64,000 nucleotides of DNA, from NCBI GenBank assembly GCA_910577735.1, contig CAJTOO010000012.1, positions 62,001-126,000 of the forward strand, written 5' to 3'. Under the pieces are notes generated by a model that had not been told where the DNA came from, searched no databases, and saw nothing but the letters and a program-made list of their open reading frames with translations. Below, one piece after another: positions 7,069-15,180 of this stretch (position 1 is the first letter of the stretch; each line of letters begins with the position of its first letter). The position numbers were made by a program, and so were the translations under genes. The stretch comes from an uncultured Lachnospiraceae bacterium. Lineage in GTDB: Bacteria > Bacillota > Clostridia > Lachnospirales > Lachnospiraceae.

Positions 7069-9033
7069 TTACATTGTTAAATATTCTTTTAAAAATTCTT
7101 CTTCCGACACAATCCGTACTCCCAGCTCTTTCGCCTTTTTATTTTTAGAAGACTGAGAAGCGGTGTCGTTATTGACCAGACAGGTGGTTTTTCCGGTCAC
7201 ACTGCCTGTCACTTTGCCGCCCTTTCTCTCAATCTCCTCTTTCAGCAGATTACGGTTCTCAAAATGATGCAGGCTCCCTGTTATCACAAAGCTCATGCCT
7301 GCAAGAGTCTGTGCGCCCTCCTCTATCACTTCCACGGCGATGTTTAATTCCGGCAAAAGGCGCTCTAACTGCTCCCTGTTCTTCTCCTCGTCAAAGAAAG
7401 CCCGGACACTCAGGGCTATCACTTCCCCTATGCCGTCAATCTCTGCCAGTTCTTCTGCGGAAGCATTGCGAAGCCTTGCAAGGTCAAACTGAAAATATCT
7501 GCACAGCATTTTCGCGTTAGCCACACCAATATTCTCGATTCCCAATCCGTAAATCAATCTGGGTAAAGTGGTATTTCGTGCCCTTTCCAGACTCTCCTGA
7601 AGGTTTCTATAAGACTTTTCCCCAAATCCCTCCATCTGTGTGATTTCCTCTTCATAACGGGAAAGCTTGAATAAATCAGCAAATTCATGCAAAAATCCGC
7701 TGGCCAGAAATTTCTCCAAAGTAGACTCCGATAATCCATCCACATTTAGCGCATCCCGGCTCACAAAGAGCGTAAATGCCTTGATTTTCTTTGCATCGCA
7801 GTCCGGATTGAGACAATAAAGAGACTGTACCTCATTTACCTGCTTGATCTGGGTGGGCTGGCCACAGACCGGACACCGGTCCGGAATCTCCAGATTGTCA
7901 CTTCCCGTCAGATTCTCTGCTATCTGGGGGATGATCATATTGGCTTTATAAACTGTAATCCGATCTCCGATTCCCAGCTTAAGGCCGCGCAGGATACTGA
8001 TATTGTGTACCGAGGCACGGCTTACCGTGGTGCCTTCCAGTTCCACCGGTTCAAAGATAGCCACAGGATTAATCAGTCCTGTCCGGCTGGCGCTCCACTC
8101 AATCTCCTGCAACGTAGTCTCCCGCAGTTCGTCCGCCCACTTAAAAGCAATGGAATCTCTGGGGAACTTTGCTGTCCGCCCAAGGGAGCGTCCATATGCC
8201 ATATCTTCATAGGTCAACACCAAACCATCTGAGGGAATATCATAATCATTAATCTTCTGTTCAAAGTAATTGACAGCCTCCAGAATGGTATCCTGATCCA
8301 CCAGACGGTATTCTACCACATCAAAGCCCTGTTCTTTTAAAAACAAAAACTGCGCTTCCCTGGAGTCCTGAAAATCCACGCCTTCCGCCTTCACCATATG
8401 AAATGCGTAAAAGCGGACATTCCTGTTCGCTGTAATTTCATTATTCAGCTGTCTGACACTTCCGCTGCAAAGATTCCTTGGATTCTTATACTTTGCATCC
8501 ACATCTGCAATCTCACTGTTAATCTTTGCAAAATCACTGTACGAAATAACCGCTTCTCCCCGCAAAATCAACTCACCCTGACAGGGAATCGAGACCGGCA
8601 GATTACAAAATACCCTGGCATTATTGGTAATGACTTCACCAACCTCGCCGTTTCCTCTTGTGACTGCCTTTACCAGTCTGCCATTGCTGTAGGTCAGCAC
8701 AATCGTAAGACCATCCAGTTTCCAGGAAAGAATCCCCTGCTTCCCGTTCAGCCAGCTTTGCAGTTCTTCCCTGCTCTTGGTCTTGGCAAGGGACAGCATG
8801 GGTGCTTCATGCCGTTCTTTAGGCAGTTCATCCACAGCCTCATAACCTACTTTAACAGTGGGACTGTTTGTCAGTACTACACCTGTTATTTTCTCTAATT
8901 CTACAAGTTCATCATAGAGTCTGTCGTACTCGTAATTAGGCATAACCTCCCTATCCTGCGCATAGTAGGCTTTGGACGCCTCATTCAGCATGGATACCAG
9001 CTGCCGCATTCGTTCCATAAATTTTTCTTCCAT
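7069..9033 (-). CDS. ligA: NAD+-dependent DNA ligase LigA
   Basis: Seals nicks in replication and repair, using NAD+ to adenylate the enzyme. The 654-residue protein has the full LigA layout: N-terminal Ia helices, nucleotidyltransferase domain with the AMP-accepting Lys105 in SWKLDGL, OB fold, a four-Cys zinc finger (CPVCG near residue 387, then CLNPDC), helix-hairpin-helix repeats (GLGIENIG, IDGIGEV), and a C-terminal BRCT domain (MSFVITGSL). The frame is open 14 codons further, but AAGGAG 8 nt before the ATG at 9033 fixes the start. The next gene upstream ends 56 bp away in the same direction, so it is likely co-transcribed with the pseudouridine synthase. Confidence 0.95.
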   Translation of the reverse strand: MEEKFMERMRQLVSMLNEASKAYYAQDREVMPNYEYDRLYDELVELEKITGVVLTNSPTVKVGYEAVDELPKERHEAPMLSLAKTKSREELQSWLNGKQGILSWKLDGLTIVLTYSNGRLVKAVTRGNGEVGEVITNNARVFCNLPVSIPCQGELILRGEAVISYSDFAKINSEIADVDAKYKNPRNLCSGSVRQLNNEITANRNVRFYAFHMVKAEGVDFQDSREAQFLFLKEQGFDVVEYRLVDQDTILEAVNYFEQKINDYDIPSDGLVLTYEDMAYGRSLGRTAKFPRDSIAFKWADELRETTLQEIEWSASRTGLINPVAIFEPVELEGTTVSRASVHNISILRGLKLGIGDRITVYKANMIIPQIAENLTGSDNLEIPDRCPVCGQPTQIKQVNEVQSLYCLNPDCDAKKIKAFTLFVSRDALNVDGLSESTLEKFLASGFLHEFADLFKLSRYEEEITQMEGFGEKSYRNLQESLERARNTTLPRLIYGLGIENIGVANAKMLCRYFQFDLARLRNASAEELAEIDGIGEVIALSVRAFFDEEKNREQLERLLPELNIAVEVIEEGAQTLAGMSFVITGSLHHFENRNLLKEEIERKGGKVTGSVTGKTTCLVNNDTASQSSKNKKAKELGVRIVSEEEFLKEYLTM

Positions 9034-9089
9034 CACGCTAACTCCTTGATTCCTCTCCCGGAAGCACCAACCCAATCACCTGTTATATT

Positions 9090-9815
9090 TTAAACATTTT
9101 CCACATATAAGCCGCACTCCTTATAAAGTGCGGCTCTCTCTGTATCTGTAATTTCCCGGTATTCTCCAGGTCTTAACTCTCCAAGCTCCACATTAATAAC
9201 ACGCGTTCTTTTCAAGCCAATCACTCTGTATCCCTGCATCTGACACATACGGCGAATCTGCCTGTTCAACCCCTGCGTCAATATCATCCGCAGGGTCTTC
9301 GGCCCCATCAACTCTATCTCACAGGGTCTGGTAGTGACTTTAAGCTCTTCCAGATACACCCCTCTTCTCATGTTCTCCAAGGCTTCTTCCTTCCACGGTT
9401 TGTCCGATTTCACAATATATTCTTTCTGGTGTCCATTGCTGCCACGCATCATTGCTTCAATCAATCCGCCGTCATTGGTCATCAGAAGAAGTCCCTCGGA
9501 ATCCCGATCCAACCTTCCCGCATAAGTCACTCGGACAGGATATTTCAATTCCTGTGTGACAATCTTTCCGGCATGTGCATCACGCTCCGTACAGGTAACA
9601 CCGACTGGTTTATAATACGCAAGCACCACTTTTCTATTTTGGTCGTGTATCCTTTTACCCCGCACGAAAATCTGCTCACGGCCTGTCACTTTGATGCCGG
9701 GGCTGGCCTTTTGGCCATCTACCGTCACCACGCCCTGTTCAATCAGCTTATCTGCGTCCCTTCTGGAACAGATTCCGCAGGCCGCCAGATATCTGTTTAA
9801 TCGCATTTCCTCCAT
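9090..9815 (-). CDS. 23S rRNA pseudouridine synthase, RluB/E/F (RsuA) family
   Basis: Isomerises a uridine of rRNA to pseudouridine. Residues about 5-50 form an S4 RNA-binding domain (MRLNRYLAACGICSRRDADKLI). The catalytic Asp lies in GRLDRDSEGLLLMTNDG, and the family motif LNRQIRRMCQMQGYRV follows. At about 241 residues it matches the RluF/RluB size. The start at 9815 overlaps the stop of the upstream SGNH gene as TGATG, so translation is probably coupled. A GTG one codon earlier and an ATG four codons after that GTG (9806) are alternatives. Which uridine is modified cannot be read from sequence. Confidence 0.9.
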   Translation of the reverse strand: MEEMRLNRYLAACGICSRRDADKLIEQGVVTVDGQKASPGIKVTGREQIFVRGKRIHDQNRKVVLAYYKPVGVTCTERDAHAGKIVTQELKYPVRVTYAGRLDRDSEGLLLMTNDGGLIEAMMRGSNGHQKEYIVKSDKPWKEEALENMRRGVYLEELKVTTRPCEIELMGPKTLRMILTQGLNRQIRRMCQMQGYRVIGLKRTRVINVELGELRPGEYREITDTERAALYKECGLYVENV

Positions 9816-11026
9816 CACTCAGCACCCTCATTCGTGATTGCTGTAACACCTGTTCCCGAATCCTCTGCACTGCCTGTCGTGTTGAGCATATTTCCCTGGT
9901 CTTCACCGCCCATTGCAGGCGCAGTCTTGGAATCCGGTCTCTCAACCCCATGCTCCAGAAGGAACTGCCGCCACTTATCGTAATGCTGTGCATAGAGATG
10001 TACGCCGTCAAAAGTCATCTCCGACTGCAGAAATCCCTCGCTGTCCGTAAAGAGAGGATTACTGTCCAGATAGAAAATATCTGTTCCGTTGGCAAGTCTC
10101 GCACTGGCCACATTTTTATCATTGACATTAATATTATTAAATTCTGTCTCCATATTATTCTTCTCTCGGCTCACATGAAGATTGGCCATGATAAAAATAA
10201 GGGCTTCGGGCTGCCATGCCCTAATCTGCTGCACTACCGACAGATACTCCTGCATATACATGGATGTATTGCCATAACCAAGCTCATTCATTCCCAGCAT
10301 GATGTAAATCTTTCCATACTGCCTTTCCTGCAATACCCTTTTAAGATCCACCTTCTGACCTGTACCTTGCTCGGTCACACCTTCATCTTTCAACAGCTTG
10401 AAAATAGTCATGCCATTGTCACAGAAAAAGTCTGCACCATCCAGCCCGACATAATCATAAATGCCCAGCGTACGGGAGTCTCCCAGGAAAGCAGCATCAT
10501 TAAAATAACTATCGTTTGCCAAGGTGTAGGGATACTCTGTAGTCAATGCAATTTTTCCTGCATCCGAATAATATCTGGAATCTGTCTCCAAAGGCTCATA
10601 AGGGAGAAATCTCGTGACACCTTTTACCATTTCTTCCTGTTTTTCCTGCATTTCTTCTGTTTCTGTATCAACATGCAGATTATTATTTTCTTCTATAGTG
10701 TTATTCTCTTCCCTGCGTTCTCCTGCATTTTCCTGCACATCCTGCATCGTTTCCGAAATTTCATTCTGGATTTGTGCCACTGTTTCCCCGGTACTTGGCA
10801 TCTCCTCCAATGTCACCGGCGGCTCTCCCGGAGTCTGGTTTTCCTCCGCTCTGACAATATCACCCACCACAGAAACTGTTCGTTCTGCCGATAGGTTGTT
10901 ATCAAATACGCGAATCCCTATTTCATCAAAACAAAGCATGGCTATCAAAGAAGACGCCATAACCAAAATCAGGTAGGGACAATTATACATGTTTTCCAAC
11001 CATTTTTTTATCTTTCTTTCGCTCAT
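9815..11026 (-). CDS. Membrane-anchored SGNH/GDSL hydrolase-like protein (partner of MBOAT)
   Basis: A short cytoplasmic stretch and one membrane helix (about residues 17-34) are followed by a Glu/Asn-rich low-complexity linker (about 60-135). An extracellular SGNH domain comes next: GDSRT with Ser184, GMNE with Asn247, and DGVH with Asp340 and His343, so the catalytic set appears complete. The C-terminal 45 residues are again low complexity. It directly follows an MBOAT O-acyltransferase gene (31 bp gap). Such pairs O-acetylate extracellular glycopolymers: MBOAT moves the acyl group across the membrane and the SGNH protein places it. Start supported by AGAGG 6-7 nt before the ATG. The polymer acetylated is unknown. 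Confidence 0.85.
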   Translation of the reverse strand: MSERKIKKWLENMYNCPYLILVMASSLIAMLCFDEIGIRVFDNNLSAERTVSVVGDIVRAEENQTPGEPPVTLEEMPSTGETVAQIQNEISETMQDVQENAGERREENNTIEENNNLHVDTETEEMQEKQEEMVKGVTRFLPYEPLETDSRYYSDAGKIALTTEYPYTLANDSYFNDAAFLGDSRTLGIYDYVGLDGADFFCDNGMTIFKLLKDEGVTEQGTGQKVDLKRVLQERQYGKIYIMLGMNELGYGNTSMYMQEYLSVVQQIRAWQPEALIFIMANLHVSREKNNMETEFNNINVNDKNVASARLANGTDIFYLDSNPLFTDSEGFLQSEMTFDGVHLYAQHYDKWRQFLLEHGVERPDSKTAPAMGGEDQGNMLNTTGSAEDSGTGVTAITNEGAE

Positions 11027-11057
11027 TTCAAACCTCTATTCATAAAACACCCACACT

Positions 11058-12479
11058 CTAAAATCTGAAATATAAAAACGGATTATTACTGCCAACCACG
11101 ATCTCATAGACCGACCACCAAAACATAACCAGCAAAAATATAATCATAAACCATCTGTCTTTCCATTTATGATACCACTTTCTGGGAAAAGATGTTATAA
11201 AAAAAACACATGCTATCAATAAAATACCATACTGCTTCAAATATCTGGCAAGCTGTTCCGTGCCCACCAGTACTCTGTCTGCATGTATTCCCACCATATT
11301 ACCAAGATAAGCTGCAAGCTGCCGTATATCCGCAATGGCAAAAATCACCCAGGTCGCAGGAATCAGCAGGAGTGTATAAATGTGTCCCAACACCCTGGAC
11401 CGTTCCATCCATTTGCCATAGGTCTTCTTTTCCAGAGAGATCATCAGGAAAAACCCAAGTCCCCACAGCAAAAAATTCCAGTCAGCGCCATGCCACAGAC
11501 CGGTCAGCGCCCAGACTGCAAAAAGATTGCAGATCGTCCTAGCACTTCCTTTTCGATTGCCGCCAAGAGGAATATAAATATAATCCCTGAACCAGCTTCC
11601 CAGCGTAATATGCCATCTTCTCCAGAACTCTGCCAGGGAACGGGACATATATGGATCATCAAAGTTGCGCGGCATACGAAATCCCAGCATCTTCCCAAGG
11701 CCCATGGCCATCACAGAATATCCCCAGAAATCAAAATAAATCTGAAAGGAATAAGCGATAGCTCCCAGCCATGCCACAGAAACATGCAGATTCCCCGGCC
11801 CTGCTGTCATAATGGTATTCCAGAGCGTACCAATCTGGTTAGCCAGAAGTACCTTTAAAGCCAGTCCGGCAGCAAACATTTTCAGGCCGTTTTCCAAATC
11901 CCTGACCCTGATCCTGCGCTCTGCCAGCCGCTCGGAAACCTCTCCGTAGCGCACGATGGGACCCACAATCAACTGTGGAAACATGCAAATATAAGTGGCA
12001 TACGCAACAAAGCCTGTTCTCTCGGAAACCTTACCGCTATAACAGTCCATCTGATAAGATACCATCTGAAAGGTATAGAAGCTGATGCCAAGCGGCAGTG
12101 CTAAAGCCAAAAACGGCACCAACCGTTTTCCCGCAAGTCCATTTACATTCTCGGCCACAAAGTCCCAATATTTAAACACAAACAAAATGCCAAAATCAAA
12201 TACCATGGACAAAATAAGGGCCCGTTTCCGCCGCCTCTTTGCTTTTTTCTTCCGGTTATTCTGGGGAGACTTGGGCTCCCAGAACATATACCTGCTCAGG
12301 GCAAAGTTTACCACAACGGAAAAAACAAGCAGCAGAACAAAATACGGTTCCCCCACTCCATAAAAGATAAGACTCCCCGCCAAAAGCATGATATTACGAT
12401 ATTTGGCAGGTATCATCAGATATACTATCATGAAAATCGGCAGAAACCGAAATAAAAATCCCACACTGGAAAATAACAT
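11058..12479 (-). CDS. MBOAT family O-acyltransferase (DltB/AlgI-like)
   Basis: A polytopic membrane protein of 473 residues with about 10-12 hydrophobic helices. It carries the MBOAT signature with the active-site His330 in LTGLWHGADWNFLLWG, and the family block FPQLIVGPIVRY. Together with the SGNH protein downstream it is predicted to transfer acetyl groups to a cell-surface polysaccharide or peptidoglycan. It is not dlt: no dltA or dltC is present. The frame is open to a GTG at 12500, but only the ATG at 12479 has a fitting upstream GGGAG. It is the first gene of the run MBOAT - SGNH - pseudouridine synthase - ligA, behind a good promoter. Confidence 0.92.
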   Translation of the reverse strand: MLFSSVGFLFRFLPIFMIVYLMIPAKYRNIMLLAGSLIFYGVGEPYFVLLLVFSVVVNFALSRYMFWEPKSPQNNRKKKAKRRRKRALILSMVFDFGILFVFKYWDFVAENVNGLAGKRLVPFLALALPLGISFYTFQMVSYQMDCYSGKVSERTGFVAYATYICMFPQLIVGPIVRYGEVSERLAERRIRVRDLENGLKMFAAGLALKVLLANQIGTLWNTIMTAGPGNLHVSVAWLGAIAYSFQIYFDFWGYSVMAMGLGKMLGFRMPRNFDDPYMSRSLAEFWRRWHITLGSWFRDYIYIPLGGNRKGSARTICNLFAVWALTGLWHGADWNFLLWGLGFFLMISLEKKTYGKWMERSRVLGHIYTLLLIPATWVIFAIADIRQLAAYLGNMVGIHADRVLVGTEQLARYLKQYGILLIACVFFITSFPRKWYHKWKDRWFMIIFLLVMFWWSVYEIVVGSNNPFLYFRF

Positions 12480-12539
12480 TAATATAGAACTCTCCCACAC
12501 AAATTAGGGCGGTTTTTCTTATGTACAGACCCTATATTT

Positions 12540-12568
12540 AGTATATTCCAGGTAAAATGATTTGACAA
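12540..12568 (-). promoter_or_regulatory. Sigma-A promoter of the MBOAT operon
   Basis: TTGTCA (12563-12568), 17-bp spacer, TATACT (12540-12545), read on the minus strand, about 60 bp before the MBOAT start. Confidence 0.75.
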
Positions 12569-12615
12569 GGCCAAAATTGTTTTTCCTGAAATATCCGCCG
12601 GGAAATCTGCCCCCC

Positions 12616-14043
12616 TTATCTGCTTTTTCGAAGCCCCTTTGGATAATGGTTTTTCATCTGTCCGCCGGAGGCCTTTCCAAACCCAAGCGAATACCCCTCG
12701 TAAGTGAGAAGCGTCCATCCCCGCTCTTCCAGACAGGGGATGCTTTCTCCGTGAAGATACCTTTCCGCCTCTTCTTTTGTGAGTTCTCTCACCCGGTCTG
12801 TGTCTTCCCTGTCAAGGGAAAGCGCCAGCGCGTGAGCGGGTTCAAAGCGGTTCTTTCTGTCTGCAAGAAGGCATAGTCCCGGTCTTAAAACCTTAAGACC
12901 TTCCATGGATATCATCTCTTCCGGCGCCAGATACAGCCATTCTCCAAATCTTATGAGCATACCGCTCTGCCGTGCCATCCATGCCGATGATATTCCCAGT
13001 TTAGTCAGAAGAAATTCTTCTGCTGCTTCCCGCATCTTCCTGTCATCTGTCCGCTCTTTGTTATTCTTCCTGTCCTTGCTTCGTCCTTTCGCAGATTCCT
13101 GCACCGTCTGCTGTACCGGCGCTCCCTTCCTGCGAAGTCTTGCGATGTAATGTCCCTCTCCCTTCAATTCATGGGGCCAGAGACGCATCGTATGTGCAAT
13201 CCCGAAAGCCGCATTTGATATCCATTCCGGCCTTCCCTTTGAGAAAAAGCTGTCACAGGGAACTTCTTCTATCGTAAAGTCATCATGCTCATGTACAAAG
13301 GCACTGACCACGCCTTCGTTCTCCTCCGGGGCAAAAGTACAGGTAGAGTAAACCAGTATACCGCCCGGCTTTAACATTTTAGCCGCCTCTTCCAAGACGC
13401 CCAGCTGTCTGTCGGCACACATCTGTACATGGTCCGCAGACCACTCCTTTCGTGCCGCCTCCTCTTTGCGGAACATTCCCTCTCCCGAACAGGGTGCATC
13501 CACCAAGATCCGATCAAAAAAGGCCGGGAAAAATGACGAAAGCCGCTCTGGTCTCTCGCTGCACACCACACAGTTAGGAATCCCCATTCTCTCCACATTC
13601 TGAGACAGGATTTTCGCCCGCTCCGGTACAATCTCATTGGCCACCAGAAGACCCCTTCTGTCCATTCTGCCTGCAATCTGTGTACTCTTACCGCCAGGAG
13701 CCGCACACAAATCCAGTATCCGTTCTTCCGGACGGGGATCTAACAGTTCCACAACGGCCATGGCGGAGGGTTCCTGAATATAATATGCTCCTGCCTCATG
13801 CAGCACATGCCGTCCCGGCTGCTGTGATCCCTGATAATAAAATCCTTCCGCTGCCCAGGATACCTTATCAAGATCAAAGGGCATCCTTTCCACAAATGTC
13901 TCAGCCGTGTCCTTTAATGGATTATACCGCAGTCCATAATACCTCTCTTTCTCATAACTGGAAAGAAAAGCACTGTACTCCTCCTCTAAAAGCCGTTCCA
14001 TCCGCTCACAGAATATCTGCGGTAGTTCTATCCGTTCCATCAT
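12616..14043 (-). CDS. RsmF-like rRNA cytosine-C5 methyltransferase
   Basis: A SAM-dependent enzyme that methylates C5 of a cytosine in rRNA. The central Rossmann domain shows the SAM motif LDLCAAPGGKST, the DAPCSGEGMFRK motif, and the second conserved Cys in VYSTCTF. These are the two cysteines of the NOL1/NOP2/sun family (nucleophile and release). The C-terminal about 180 residues contain a basic linker (KGRSKDRKNNKERTDDRK) and a PUA-like tail. Of several in-frame ATGs, the one at 14043 has GAGG six bases upstream; length is then 475 residues. Monocistronic with its own promoter. Confidence 0.9.
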   Translation of the reverse strand: MMERIELPQIFCERMERLLEEEYSAFLSSYEKERYYGLRYNPLKDTAETFVERMPFDLDKVSWAAEGFYYQGSQQPGRHVLHEAGAYYIQEPSAMAVVELLDPRPEERILDLCAAPGGKSTQIAGRMDRRGLLVANEIVPERAKILSQNVERMGIPNCVVCSERPERLSSFFPAFFDRILVDAPCSGEGMFRKEEAARKEWSADHVQMCADRQLGVLEEAAKMLKPGGILVYSTCTFAPEENEGVVSAFVHEHDDFTIEEVPCDSFFSKGRPEWISNAAFGIAHTMRLWPHELKGEGHYIARLRRKGAPVQQTVQESAKGRSKDRKNNKERTDDRKMREAAEEFLLTKLGISSAWMARQSGMLIRFGEWLYLAPEEMISMEGLKVLRPGLCLLADRKNRFEPAHALALSLDREDTDRVRELTKEEAERYLHGESIPCLEERGWTLLTYEGYSLGFGKASGGQMKNHYPKGLRKSR

Positions 14044-14147
14044 TTCTTTCCTCATTTCCGCACTGCCATTGTCCCCTCGGCATGGAGACAAAGCTTGTCA
14101 TTGGTTAACCTCTATCATCATTCTATGCATAACATGTCTCATATAGT

Positions 14148-14177
14148 ATCATAAATTTTCCAGCTCCTTTCTGTCAA
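14148..14177 (-). promoter_or_regulatory. Sigma-A promoter of the rRNA methyltransferase gene
   Basis: TTGACA (14172-14177), 18-bp spacer, TATGAT (14148-14153) on the minus strand, about 105 bp before the start codon. Confidence 0.65.
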
Positions 14178-14261
14178 ACGGTTTATCAGTCTATTGACAC
14201 ATCTTCTGTTCCGATTCATGCAGTCATCATATCATAAATCTTACAGTTACTGGTCTGATAT

Positions 14262-14289
14262 TTGGTACTAATATTTTTCTTGCTATAGC
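14262..14289 (+). promoter_or_regulatory. Possible promoter of the TetR gene
   Basis: TTGGTA (14262-14267), 16 bp, TATAGC (14284-14289). A weak match. If used, the transcript would begin inside the tandem repeat that follows. Confidence 0.35.
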
Positions 14290-14292
14290 AGA

Positions 14293-14356
14293 CTCATATT
14301 ACATATACACTCTGCACTCTATATCTCATATTGCATATATACTCTGTACTCTATAT
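14293..14356 (+). repeat. Tandem duplication, two 32-bp units
   Basis: Units 14293-14324 and 14325-14356 are directly adjacent and differ at only 3 of 32 positions, all transitions (units begin CTCATATT and end GCACTCTATAT / GTACTCTATAT). They lie 92-155 bp upstream of the TetR start. The rest of the 404-bp gap 14044-14447 holds the two promoters listed and nothing else I can support. Confidence 0.9.
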
Positions 14357-14447
14357 AATGAAACTATCACAAAACGGTTTCCTGTACAAATGCAAAAGCA
14401 TTCCGTATCGGCTTGTTCGCAACAAAAACCAAGAAGGAGAACACACT

Positions 14448-15038
14448 ATGCCACGAAAAGACAGCCGCAACACCAAAGGACGAATCATCGAATCCGCCTG
14501 GGAACTGTTCTATGAGCAGGGTTATGAAAATACAACGATAGACGATATCGTGGAACACTCAGAAACCTCCAAGGGTTCCTTTTATCATTATTTTGACAGC
14601 AAAGACGGCCTTCTCTCCTCTCTCTCCTACCTCTTTGACAAAAAGTACGAAGAACTGACGCCCTCCCTGGAAAACTTCACTTCCTGCCTGGACAGGCTCA
14701 TCTACTTAAACCACGAACTGTTTCTGATGATTGAAAACCGTGTTCCCTTAGATCTTCTGGCACGGCTGCTTTCCACACAGCTTATCACCACAGGAGAGAA
14801 ACACCTTCTGGATCATGGCCGTACCTATTACCGGCTGCTTCGCAAAATCATCATAGCCGGCCAAAAGAGCGGGGAACTGCGAAAGGATCTTTCCGTCAAC
14901 GAAATCGTCAAGGCATATTCACTCTTTGAACGTGCCATTATGTATGACTGGTGCATCTGCAACGGTGAGTATTCTCTTTATCAATATGCAGGCACATTGC
15001 TTCCCACATTTCTGCGGGGATTCATCACTGTTTCCTAA
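14448..15038 (+). CDS. TetR/AcrR family transcriptional regulator
   Basis: A 196-residue one-component regulator. The N-terminal helix-turn-helix is typical of the family (RIIESAWELFYEQGYENTTIDDIVEHSETSKGSFYHYFDSK in pattern, residues about 11-50). The C-terminal ligand domain has no recognisable specificity. The frame is open further upstream, but AAGGAG 9-10 nt before the ATG at 14448 sets the start. The putP-type transporter gene follows 142 bp downstream on the same strand and is the obvious candidate target, together with its own promoter; this is inference from position. Confidence 0.9.
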   Translation: MPRKDSRNTKGRIIESAWELFYEQGYENTTIDDIVEHSETSKGSFYHYFDSKDGLLSSLSYLFDKKYEELTPSLENFTSCLDRLIYLNHELFLMIENRVPLDLLARLLSTQLITTGEKHLLDHGRTYYRLLRKIIIAGQKSGELRKDLSVNEIVKAYSLFERAIMYDWCICNGEYSLYQYAGTLLPTFLRGFITVS

Positions 15039-15180
15039 TAAAGTACAGACTCTATTCTATACTTTAGTTCATATTCTATTCCCTGTTCTCTTATGATAGA
15101 CTTGCTAAGGGTTTGTGTCATCGCGCACCTGGCACAGACCTGATTGCGACAGTATGTGCGCAGAAATGAGGCAAATACTT

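Noticed and set aside
9950..10894. 314-codon plus-strand frame opposite the SGNH gene
   Set aside because: Long only because the opposite strand is coding; it is rich in Cys/His/Ile in the way of antisense frames.
15123..15161. Inverted repeat GCGCAC...GTGCGC before putP as a riboswitch or terminator
   Set aside because: The stem is only 6 bp with a 26-nt loop and no T run; at most an operator, so it is mentioned only in context.
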